Both the position numbers and the translations under genes were made by a program. The notes beneath the pieces are model-generated. The model ran no database searches, was not told the DNA's origin, and worked only from the letters and a program-made list of their open reading frames with translations. 64,000 nucleotides of DNA from Agrypnia vestita. Its lineage: Eukaryota > Arthropoda > Insecta > Trichoptera > Phryganeidae. The stretch's first letter is position 1, and the number at the start of each line of letters is the position of its first letter. Shown in pieces: positions 21,290 through 31,846 of this stretch. The stretch is taken from assembly GCA_016648135.1 (NCBI GenBank), contig JADDOH010024951.1, positions 1 through 64,000 on the forward strand. Reading direction: 5' to 3'.

Positions 21290-22960
21290 GGGATTCTGTA
21301 ATTTCTACAAGTATAAACAACCCCAATCTTACCAAATCCATTTTATGTAGTGAAAGACGCGGGATTTATATTCTTCCTAAAATGTAAAATGAACCCGGTC
21401 CAGATGAAACATCCTTATTTAGTTTCAGGACAACGAGGTTTACGCGTTCCACGAGGAATATGATATAACCCGATCTAAACGAAGGTAATTTTATATAATT
21501 TTAGGACAGCGGAACTTACAAATTTCATAAAGTATATCGTGAAGCCAATCTAGGCGGAGACACTACGTATATTTTAAACAGAGTAAGAGTTTAAATTTTA
21601 CCATCAAGTCTAATACACCGCAAGAATGTCCTAGGCATAGTAAACAAAATAGCGGTCAAAACTGTAGTGTTTCTACGTTCACACGTTTTAGCTCAAAACG
21701 AATACTATAATTTTCACATTTATAATACAAGACGCGAATTTCTAAACGAAACATTTTAAAATAGTTCTAATTGAAATCTACATGTTTCATATTTATTAAA
21801 CGAAGGCGCGAATTCTAAACGAAACACTAACATTGTTTAAAACCGGGACCCTATATTTACATATGCTTAAAATGAAACGCGAATTCTCGAACGATAGCAT
21901 TTTATATAACTAAATGTAACGAAATCTTATATAGTTTATAAATAAGGAGACCCGGCCCCAGGCGGTTTATATATATTTTCAATATAACGAGGCCCTATAA
22001 CATCTTTATAAGTATAATACAACCCCGGTCTATCGAAACAATGTACTAGAAGTTTTTATATGTTTGAATACATGATATACGTTTTTTTTATACGCGTTTC
22101 TATACGCGAGATTTACGTTTTCGTACAATACGAAGTACCCCAAATTATACAACCGCGAAGTTTACATCACTCCTAAAGTATAACCAGAACTAATTGAAAC
22201 ATTTTTTCATAGTTTAAGTCCGCGAGGCAAATATCTTTCATAAAATATAAAATAACCAGAATCAAATTAAACATATTTTACCTTATAGACTTTCCCCAAC
22301 GCGCGTAATAATCCCGGCCACATGAAACGTTTTTATATGTTTTAATAGCGCGGGACCTATGTTTTCCTATATAATATAAGATAACCCGGGCCGAACGGAA
22401 GCAATTTTATATACTTTATAAAATAGTGAAACTTGTACTTCTGTAAAACCGTAAATAAACCCCGACCCCCACGAGATTATTTTATATAATTTTTTAGAAT
22501 AATGAAATTTCATACGTCTGTAAAATTGTAAATAAGTCCCGATTCTCACGAGATTATTTTACATAATTTTCTAGAATAATGGAATTTATGCATCTGTGAA
22601 ATTGTAAATAAACCCCGATTCTCACGAGATTATTTTATATAATTTTCTAGAGTAATGGAATTTATACATCTGTGAAATTGTAAATAAACCCCGATTCTCA
22701 CGGAATTACTCTATATACTTTTAAACGAAATGAAAATCTAGATTATTATGGGCTGAACCTGATACCCCGCGAGATCAGCTATATATTTTTCACTAGACGT
22801 ATTTTTAATCCCAGAATTTATTCGCTATAATTTTAACGGACTCTTACTATTAAACATAAACAAAAAAAAAATTAAAATAAACTAAATATTCTTTCGATAA
22901 CTAAAATAAACCCGGTCTAATCGAAACATTTCATATAACGAAATATTATATGCCTTACAA
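21290..22960 (+). repeat. degenerate tandem array, ~76-77-bp unit
   Basis: The clearest part is 22440-22720, where acgagattattttatataat recurs at 22471, 22548 and 22624 (spacing 77 and 76). The motifs aaaccccgattctc, cgaaacattttatata and aatttcataaaatat recur at lower identity back to about 21290 and forward to about 22960. So the array is old and diverged at its edges and younger near 22.5 kb. Confidence 0.7.
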
Positions 22961-24535
22961 ATGTAAAAATTAAAATGAGACCTCGCGTATTTAGCAAAGA
23001 TAGGTATTTTATAAGACTTATTTAAAATCGAATCTGTTAGTAACAACTCCTTTATCTTTTAACAACTTCCCGCGTGTTTAGCATAAAATAGGTATCTTTA
23101 TAACGCACAGCTAGTTTCCGGAGATCTGCAAATATCAGTTCTATATATGCCGGACTAATCAACTTAATAAAGCGCAGTAATTTCCGAAGTTCTAATATGC
23201 CAAATTAATTACCCTTTATAAAATAAAATCAAACCCGTACCCCCCCTTTTCTTTTAACGTGAGCAATGTCGAAGAGTATAATTACCCGTACACCACTTTC
23301 ACTTGAAGTTAAACTATAATTTTCACCCACTGGGACACTATCACTCGACGGTAACAATCACCCACGGTTCTATCACTCAAAAAAACAACCGACGCGGATT
23401 TTGCACTCTCGTAGACGTTCACACCAACTGCCCGAATTCTGCTGTGTCTTGACATTTTAAAACCCCCCTAGCGGGAAAAGGTCCTAAGTCGTGCGTTTCC
23501 AGGATTTTCAATATTCTACTTCCCTTGAAACCAAAATATTTGTTCCTAAGATTCAGTTTGGCAAAAAAAAAACCATATCTCCTCTCGGATATGTTAGTTG
23601 ATCCCACCTTCTGTTGCCGTCTCTGTCTCCGTCCCTGTGCCTGTTTTGGGACGGACTCAGTGGCTTCGGACGATTTGAACTCGCTTCACAAGCGCGATAA
23701 TTAATTTTTAATATTTAATTTCTAAGTTCAGTCCATATTGTCGTTTGATCAACCGTAACCACAATCTATCGGGTACTCCCCTAATCATAGTTGATGTTTC
23801 TTCATTATCTACCATTATCATGTCCCGTTCCCTCGTATTTTCACTCGTCTTTATCGGAAATTTAACGATCCTTGGCTGCTATATCATTGTATCAATTTCC
23901 CTACACTCAACATGTACACACTGCATACCTAGATAAAACAATCGTTCAAAGGTACTATACCTAATTTTAAATTAATTTTGGGCGATCTTTTCTCGTGGAT
24001 CATCCAATGAATCCTGTCTTATGCCCGCGGCTCTCCGCGCACAGGGACGTATTAGTCCCTCCGTTGCGGAATTTAAACATAATTTGTAACCATTTATTAT
24101 TATTTTTATTGGCAGTAAGATTGATCCACAAAATAACTATGTTACATAGACAGTGAATATTCTCGAACAATATAATACTGGAAGAGTACTATTCGCTATA
24201 ACACAATAAACTATTAATGTAAGTTAAATTAAATTTTTAAATTCAGTGGAAGATTTTTAAGATCGTTTTGCTTTTAATTTTTTCCCAAAACAAAATAAAT
24301 AAACAAATAAATAAACACACAGATACACACTCACACAACCCACTATTGGACATGTTTTTATTATTCTTTTATCGATTGTATGTATGTGTTTTCGCGTAAT
24401 TGGCCCAAAACTCTGTGCATCAATTATTGTCTTTTCTTCAAAGATTGATTAATTATATGGCTGTAAGAAACCCAATAAATGAAAACAAATAAAACAAATA
24501 AGTAAATAAACCTCCAGTGCCGCAGGCAAGGCGTC
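22961..24535. other. unassigned sequence
   Basis: No convincing exon. The 23745-23936 frame (62 codons) is hydrophobic but lacks context. Short AAAT-rich patches at 24290-24330 and 24480-24510 may be LINE tails. Confidence 0.35.
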
Positions 24536-24539
24536 GGAT

Positions 24540-25215
24540 TAATTCAGTGCTCATTTATTGCCAAGGCACTGGACGCCTCCGCTGATAACTATATACCGCT
24601 CACCATGTTCTTAGAGGTGTGTTGAAAGATTGCTAGTATCTGTCGAATCGGTCTCAAGTAGTTGTCTGTATTTGTACGTTTATCATTATTACATGCTCTT
24701 GCTATATCCGTTCCACTTCACATTATTGTTCCTCCCGTCTTCGAATTTCTATCACACTATGTTCTCCTATGTTTTTGGTACTTATATGCTTGCTTCTTCG
24801 CGTTATATTACATTTACTCCCAATTATATTTGTTTCATTTATCCATCCATCTATAAGATCCCCATACGCTTTTTCCTTTTATTACATGTGTATATGGGCC
24901 GCAAATTCATATTATTTTATTTACAATATTCTTATCTGGATACACTTGTTCCAATTATGTTCTGTGGGTTATTACTACCAAACCCGGTGAAGTCTGAGCT
25001 AGAATAGCCAATCGTATACTCGTTATCCGTTCTGATGAGACTACGCTAATGTCGGACAGGTTTGTAGTGATTACATAGCTAATATATTGTATCTATATTT
25101 GGGTATATTATTTTCTTGTCGTGCCATTAATATGCTTACACGTTATCGTTATCTCTTTCCTAACTGTATATACCGTCATTGCGCAGTTACCTATCTGTTG
25201 TAAAAGCCTGAAGAG
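24540..25215 (+). pseudogene. diverged LINE 3' end, second copy of the 5790-6380 element
   Basis: It aligns on the plus strand with the reverse complement of 5790-6200: gataactatata, then ttgaaagattgctagtatctgtcgaat, tcgaatttctatcac and acctatctgttgtaaaagc. Many positions that are A or T in the other copy are C or G here. The long frames across it are chance readings of the UTR. Confidence 0.6.
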
Positions 25216-26390
25216 CGTTAGTCTACAGATAAATATAATAGAATTATAGTTAACTTTCCTATCCGCCCACGTTATCCGACTCCCGCGAAACGAAAATAAA
25301 TCATTATTCGCTCAGTTAAGGTCACCCCTCTGGTACAACGTATACGTTTAATCCGTGCTTCACGGCCAATTCCTATAAATTTTTTATGGGGCGTTTTCCT
25401 CTCGCGATCCCCCGATTAGGACCTGCCTTTCTTAGTTTTGCTCAATATTCTGCCTCTCTGTTGCCCGGGAATCCACTCGAGACCACGATTAATGACATTT
25501 AAACGGTTTCAAAAACCCAGCAAAAAAGTCCATAATTCAGAAACCTCGTGGAACTGTCAATATCATCGTCACCTTAGAGTAGACGTTAATCGGTTTTTTA
25601 ACGGCCCAAACTGCAATAACCGCGACCTAAATCTCTGAAAACCATGTTCAGCATTTTTTATGGGAAGCACATGTGGACCGCTCGGACCGCATCGATCGTC
25701 AACCATTTGTACCAAACACGGCTTTACCACAAGATTAATATGATTTATAAGAATTGATTAGTAACTGCCCGTAACCTATATCCGATCAATCGCTACTAAC
25801 TCCCTCCCAATACTAGCGTTTCATCATCCCCAAATTTTTGTAGCCCCAATACTCCGCCAGGTGGGCTTAGCTCAATTTTTCCCGCGTAGCATTTAAATCA
25901 TCTTAGAGTTCAAAATAAAAATAATAAAAAAAAAAATCTATAGAAACAGGTGATTCATCACAAGGTCCTATGTTTTACAGAAGAAATATTTAAAAAAAAA
26001 CTTGTCTTCTTATTTATTGATTTTAGGTTATGTTGTAAATCAGATAAAAGATAACATACTCCAATGTTTTTCGAAATATTGTAAAAAGCTAATTTTGAAT
26101 TCGCCTATCTCCATAAGTGTTGATATTTTTCAAAAAGCGTTAGAATATTTTTGACCTATAATTTAAGAAGGAATCTACCTGTGTGGTACTAATTACAATT
26201 TATTTGACCCGTTTGAATCCCAGTAACATGAACATAGTGCCGCGATTTCGTATTGTGGGAGGAACCAATCTAAACTATCTTTACCGTAACCTTGTAACTT
26301 TGAAGATCTAGGGTGAAATACTCGTTATTTATATTAATAAATCTATCATACTGTAACTTTAAAAGGAATAAAAAATATTCATATAAAAGT
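25216..26390. other. no gene seen
   Basis: Positions 26020-26160 faintly resemble the 4266-type palindromic MITE (ctatctccataagtgttgatatt ... gacctataatttaagaagg). The rest shows nothing. Confidence 0.35.
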
Positions 26391-26396
26391 AGGGCG

Positions 26397-26470
26397 CGAA
26401 CCTGGGACGCGCAAGCGGCACGCGGCATCCTACGCACATCGCTACCACCGCCTCTCAGTGGACCGTCAAA
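26397..26470 (-). mobile_element. tRNA-derived SINE head
   Basis: On the minus strand there is an A-box-like GGTGGTAGCGATGTGC and a B-box-like AGGTTCGCGCCC, 30-40 bases apart. This is the internal RNA polymerase III promoter layout of tRNA-derived SINEs. No tail was identified. Confidence 0.5.
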
Positions 26471-26504
26471 AAGATAATATAAATGTATACTAGGGCTCAG
26501 CAAA

Positions 26505-26546
26505 GACGCGAATCATGTTCCGTGATTTTTCACGGGTAAACGCTAG
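26505..26546 (+). mobile_element. Helitron 3' terminus
   Basis: The hairpin CCGTGA-tttt-TCACGG (26520-26535) is followed after 7 bases by CTAG at 26543-26546 and T, the textbook Helitron end. The sequence before it (gcaaagacgcgaatc) also precedes a related, more decayed end on the minus strand near 39715-39669 (…gacgggttgcagCTAGT). Confidence 0.6.
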
Positions 26547-26549
26547 TAT

Positions 26550-28560
26550 ACAAATATTTACATCGCTTTTGAAATAGAGATGCGAACACGAAAAACGTGT
26601 CGCATCAATATTTATACTTTTTTAAAATTAAGCTTAACACTTACGCTATGAAAATAGGACTAATTGGATGGAATTTTAAGTTATCAACTATATCTAACCT
26701 TTAATATCAAGAACCGATTTGAGGGAGATTGGCCCATTATTTTGAATAGCTTTGTTTTCGTGAATTATCTTGAATTAATAATGAATTACGTTCTCTGTAA
26801 ACGGATGTAAATTGAAACAAGACTTCGTATCATTTTTATAGGTTCGTTTACCCCGTCTACCCAGAATCAAGTAAAAATTTCCAAGGGACTATTGCCCTTC
26901 GAATGATGCTTGTAACAACGACACTTTAGTTATCAGACCGTACTTGAAGTTCAAAGAAGAAAGAACTGAACGTCGGCTTATTTTGTTTCGATACATATCC
27001 GAGAACGACGCTTTATTTTGAACTAATACTTGTGTTCAATATAAATAATTCTACACCGAGCTGTCAGTCTGAAATCTTCCTTGTTGGCACGTAACAATAG
27101 GGCTCGAAACACCGATCAGTGGATCGCTAAGTGAGAGTCATAACTACTACACCAACAAGCTACATTGATTTGTGTGCAATTATTTCCGCTCAGACACGAT
27201 CAATATTTATTGTTGTTCTTCTCCCTGTCCCTATCCCGGTTCATCCAGGATCGGGCCTCCTTGTACGAAGACGCCAGGGTCTTCTGATGTTTTTACGAAC
27301 GTTTGCCACATGACCCTCATCTTCTCAATATATGGGAGCCGTCGTTGACCTCGAGGGTTTTTCCACCGCCATCCCTACTGCGAGCCCAAATTCAATGTAC
27401 TCCATATATTTTGAAGAAGCCCAGTCAGGGGTTTTATTAGGAGTGTCCGTCTCCCGCGTATTTAGTCCGCGAGTGCTATTTTGTTTCACGTAGTAGCGTC
27501 ATTACGAGTAATTTACTTCGCTATTGTGTTTCCTTTGATTTTTAATTTCCCATCATTATTGACGGCTTATATAGTAGTCTTAATAATTTGCCAACGCGAT
27601 GTTGTAAGGACTGACATTCAATAAAAATTCACGCCTATGGGAGCTGTCCATATTTTGCGCAGAATTCGGAAGTGTAAGTAGCTACGCAACATTTGGTATT
27701 ATTTAAAATTGGATTGAACGCCATTCGACACGGAACATATTTAAATCGTGAGAAGGATCGAAAATGGTTCGCATGTTTTACGCAAGGTCCTAAAGAGTAA
27801 TTTTGCAAAATTTGGTTTAAGTCGGTCAAAGTATAGATTGTATAGAGAACGGACAGACAGACATTTAGTTTTATGTATATGCATAGATGTGATCAACGCG
27901 GGAGATCTTTAGCACAATTATTGGATACAGCCAAATCGCAAATTAATCTTTCTAACATTTTATTGCCTTCGTGAATAGTAATGAATAGCGAATAGAATTC
28001 GTGAATTAAATGGAACATAATATGTTTTTTCGCTATTTAAATGATGTCGTCATTAATCCTATTTTTATGTCACCTCACCTTCTTTAATTTATTAATAAAA
28101 CAGTATCTATCGTCCGCATAAGAGATTATTTCGCTATTAAGTTTTAAACTAAAGATTTCTTTTAGGTACTGCTGCCTTCTCAATTCATTTCTTTTAACTC
28201 GTGGCGTTTGCTTGCTTGATTGACGAAAAAACTTTGGATCGATTTTTAACCTTTTTCCCGTGATCCAATCGAGCTGAAACTTTGCAAGTAGACTCGTGGC
28301 GACGATAAAGAAGATTTTCGTTAAAAAAATAATAATTATAGAATAATTTTGGATTTTTCAATTTTTAATTGTTTTTCATACAACTTAGTAAGTTGTATGG
28401 AGATTCCGACGCATATTGTAGACACGAAACCCTAAAATGAGAAAGAGAGTATTGTAAAAACTTGATTTTTATTACTTGGGTTACTTTTTTTTGACCTTGT
28501 TTTTACCAAAGGTTGGCTAAAAACTGCCTAATAGAATTTCTCGCTTGGACAAATGCGCTG
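26550..28560. other. no gene seen; dispersed-repeat look at 27620-27870
   Basis: Positions 27620-27870, ending agagaacggacagacagacattt, have the feel of a moth interspersed repeat, but no ends were found. The 60-codon frame at 27131-27313 has no domain. The string gttggcacgtaaca (27083) has a near match at 34930. Confidence 0.3.
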
Positions 28561-28689
28561 TGCAAAATATCTATGTCCAAAAATATAAAATACGATCGAT
28601 ATCTGACAACTAAAAAAAAAATGGGACTACATCCCTAAAGAAATAATTAAACGCGTGGCTCATAGATATAAAGTCGAAAGTTATCCGAA

Positions 28690-29230
28690 AAATTCCTAAA
28701 ATGCATTCCTGCGCAAGTCTGATAAGATTGTACTTATTTCTATATTTATTGAAGCTATCTTTCTTTGGCGTATTTAGGGTAAAATTGTTGTATTACATTA
28801 CACGCAACAATTACACGCGCAGCGTTCGCATTGTTACGGGGGTGCGTGTAGCGGGGCATGTAACGAAAATGCGAGACTACGAAATGCACTTGAAATTATT
28901 GTTCAGTGATAATATTTGAATATAATAATTTCATTTGTATTCACAGCTAAGAAAGACTCGAACCTCGAACGCGCGAACGGCAACTACGTTAATTTAAGAA
29001 AGTTTTTGTTTGCCCCAATTATTTTAAATATTCGAGGTTAGGTACATTTCTGTGAGTATGAGTTTTAATTCTTTTCGTGGAATTCGATAAAATAATCGAC
29101 AGACATCAAATAATGATTAGTGTAGATTTTTAAAACTCAATACTTTGAGCGTCAGTAATATATAATGTTGTCTTTACTTTAGTTTTTAAGTATAACTTCT
29201 ACCGCGCATACATGGGTTTTTACAGTTTAC
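28690..29230 (+). repeat. dispersed repeat, copy A (pieces B and C at 52850-53070 and 55550-55790, inverted)
   Basis: Positions 28765-28990 match the reverse complement of 55550-55790 (gtgtagcg(g/a)ggcatgta(a/g)cgaaaatgcgaga, then cgaac(c/t)tcgaacgcgcg). Positions 29015-29230 match the reverse complement of 52850-53070 (ccccaattattttaaatatt, then ctcaatactttgagcgtca). The two parts are adjacent here but 2.5 kb apart at the other locus, where a hAT element lies between them. Confidence 0.65.
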
Positions 29231-30318
29231 AGTTTTTTACATAATGTTTTTTTTATAATTTACTGCAATATTTTAAAATGTGTTTATTTTAATTTGTGGT
29301 TGTTATTTTGATTGGTTGCTTGTGTACCTTTTGTCCATAGTATTTAAACTGTAAGAATGTCCGTGGCTTACTATTTTTTTCAATAGTGCTTTGCACCGTA
29401 TGCACACACAAATAAATAAATAAAATTCTATTATTATTATATTATTCTCCTTAATTTTTTTTTTCATATTTATTTACTTTTTGATACTTATTACATTACA
29501 TAGATACATATGCCAAACTGCACAGCAGTTTTTCGGCATGTATTGTATCTATCCTTTGGATATTATCCAATATTTATCGTTCCTGTATTTTTCTTTATAT
29601 CTATTCCAATGCTTATATATGCATTTTAATATCTTTTCTGTATGATGTACCTAATCTTTTCACAAGTTTTTATATATATATATTAAAATTTTATAAAAGC
29701 CATATTTTTCCTATAATAAAAAATACAATATGATTACTTAATTGTAATTATGTGTAAAATGTACCGGGTACCGAAGATCGATCATACGATCGGAGTAGGT
29801 ACAAATGGGACACCGGTCAAATTTGCGTTTTAATGAAGTATAATGGTTTGAAAATTTTCTAAAACATTTTTAATTACATCTCTTATACAATGAACAAAAT
29901 TCTACTAAATTTGTCGCTATTTTGTCTCATAACTCACAAGCGTCCGACAGACAGAGCAGAATGAAGAAACCGCATCTATTACTCGGGATATTCCCGATTG
30001 CCTATGGAAAAATACATTTTTTTCTACTATTGACTGTCTTACTACACATTATCATTTGATTTTCTTTGGGATATTTTTGAAGATTCCAAAAATTCGAGCT
30101 CCATATCATCTATTCTATAATTATTAAATAGTAACGGGAGTTTTAAGCACGAGGTGTTACCTCCCATCAAGAGGCAGCACGTCTTTGTAAAATGTAGATT
30201 TATAATATGTTTATATGTAGGTAATTAACTCTTAATAACATTATGCCTGTTGTGGTAGGTCAATGCATAATATAATGTTGTATTTTGCTATAACTTTGTG
30301 GTTATTCATTATGAATAT
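29231..30318. other. LINE-tail-like sequences, no gene
   Basis: An AAATAAATAAATAAA tail follows a T-rich segment at 29400-29420. An oppositely oriented (ATTT)n start with tatgccaaactgcacagcag at 29455-29530 recurs at 57665-57735. Both look like LINE 3' ends. Confidence 0.45.
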
Positions 30319-30513
30319 AATTAACTTTGTTTACACCACTAAAATTTATTTGGTAAAACCAACCGGTTTCGGAAACGACGTTACGTCAGGGTATACTTAA
30401 TACATAATACTTAATACATATAATAGTATTAACTATGCCCTGACGAAGGAACGTCGTTTCCGAAACCGGTTGGTTTTACCAAATAAATTTTAGTGGTGTA
30501 AACAAAGTTAATT
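30319..30513. repeat. perfect 64-bp-arm fold-back element with hammerhead-like core
   Basis: The left arm 30319-30382 and right arm 30450-30513 are exact inverted copies; the loop is about 67 bases. Each arm contains, reading outward, CTGACG-, a hairpin GGAAC/GTTTCC and GAAACCGGTTGG. The right arm has a full CUGACGA core (position 7 of the core is free in hammerheads), a stem II, GAAA, and a possible 3-bp stem III (ACC/GGU). Stem I is not evident. Confidence 0.8.
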
Positions 30514-30639
30514 AGTTTAATTATATTCAATGCATAATAATTTAAATCCTTTGCAAATGAGTCGCAATTGCCTTATCTTAGTTCTTGATTGATATCATCA
30601 ATCCTGCCAGAACTGAAATACCTATATGCAAACGTATAT

Positions 30640-30830
30640 ATTAGTTTAGAGATCTTTTTGTCTAGTGTGATGATTTTCATTCGATATTTAATTTCATGGC
30701 ATGTCTTTTATTTCACCATTTGCAAGCTTATTTTATTTTTTATGTATGTTATTTTTACATAACTTACATTGTAAAGGGAGCAATCTGTAATGCAATTAAA
30801 TAAAATAAAAAAATAAAAAAAGGTGGTACA
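30640..30830 (+). mobile_element. LINE 3' tail
   Basis: T-rich 3' UTR-like sequence ending gtaatgcaattaaataaaataaaaaaataaaa. Probably the last ~190 bases of a CR1/Jockey-type LINE. No coding is left. Confidence 0.45.
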
Positions 30831-31515
30831 GTAAAATTATTTTTTTAGTTTTTTTTTCAATATTATGTTATTTTATTTTTCTGGCATTGAATTCTCGTGT
30901 TTATTTATTTATTTGTTTATTAAGTAATCTTAAGAGTTTCAATCATGATAATTTTAGAGCACAGTGTATATTGCATAAACCGATTACAAAAAATCACATG
31001 TTTAAAGCGTAGTAAATTAAGTACAATGTCGGATAAGAGAATATTTGAAAGCTAAGAGAATATAATATTATAGTAAGCAACAAACGGCATTAAAATGAAA
31101 TAAAGGTAATAAATGAAGAAATTAGTTAAAATAATGAGGGGGTAAGAGTCAGAGTAGCAGTTTGTTTGGTAGAGTGTTTCAGTCAGTGTCAGATAGTTCA
31201 AGTTGTATAATAAATCATTATTGGCGCTTTATTTTGTCGTCTTTTTAAAGTTTGTATAAAGCGTTTTCTCTTGGAGTTCGCTGGGAATTTCTGAATAAAT
31301 ATTAATGTCTCTCTTCTCTCTTAGTATCGGAATATTAACTTCTTCATTAACTGCAAAACGACTTCGTGGTATCATTATTTATATTAATAACGCTTTATAC
31401 CCACTAATACAAAAAATTAGCATTTCTTTGTGTTGCAACGCCATAAACAGCTATAAGAAGATTCCGAAATATTAAAAATGTTCTCAGGTTTTCTCGGTTC
31501 TCAGGATTTCAGTTC

Positions 31516-31705
31516 AGAATCTTCTGTGTGTAGTGTTCTGGGATATTCTGCCGTGTATATAATGACCTCTCTGGTCGACGTTTCGAATCCCGTTGCAGGG
31601 TCCATCATCAGCCCTGACGGACCCTGCAATGGGATCCGAAACGTCGGCCAGTAGTCACACATGCGCGGCAGAATATCCCAGAAGACTGCACACAGAGGAT
31701 TCCCA
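31516..31705. repeat. fold-back element with hammerhead-like cores, just upstream of the SPH start codon
   Basis: Arms of about 95 bases (31516-31613 and 31613-31705) share ctgggatattctgccg and the core cctgcaa(c/t)gggat(t/c)cgaaacgtcg. On the minus strand the left arm has CTGATGA, a GGACCC/GGGATTC hairpin and GAAACGTC. It sits 57 bases before the ATG of the SPH gene, so it may lie in the 5' UTR or in the intron ahead of the first coding exon. Confidence 0.7.
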
Positions 31706-31761
31706 AATATTCGCCCAAATGTAGTGTAAGCGTACTATTGAACTGTTGGTCCCGTTTCAGA

Positions 31762-31846
31762 ATGCTGCGAGGGTTCCTGTTGGTCCTCGTTGTGAGCTGG
31801 TCCGCCTGCCTGGCGCAGAACGCAACCCAGACCACTCCCAAGGAAG
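31762..31846 (+). CDS. SPH exon 1 (coding): signal peptide
   Basis: ATG at 31762, preceded by the acceptor cccgtttcag|a. Encodes MLRGFLLVLVVSWSACLAQN and eight more residues. Donor G|GTGAGC, phase 1. Confidence 0.85.

Noticed and set aside
24630..25007. 125-codon plus frame, hydrophobic
   Set aside because: Same LINE 3' UTR as above, read in an arbitrary frame.
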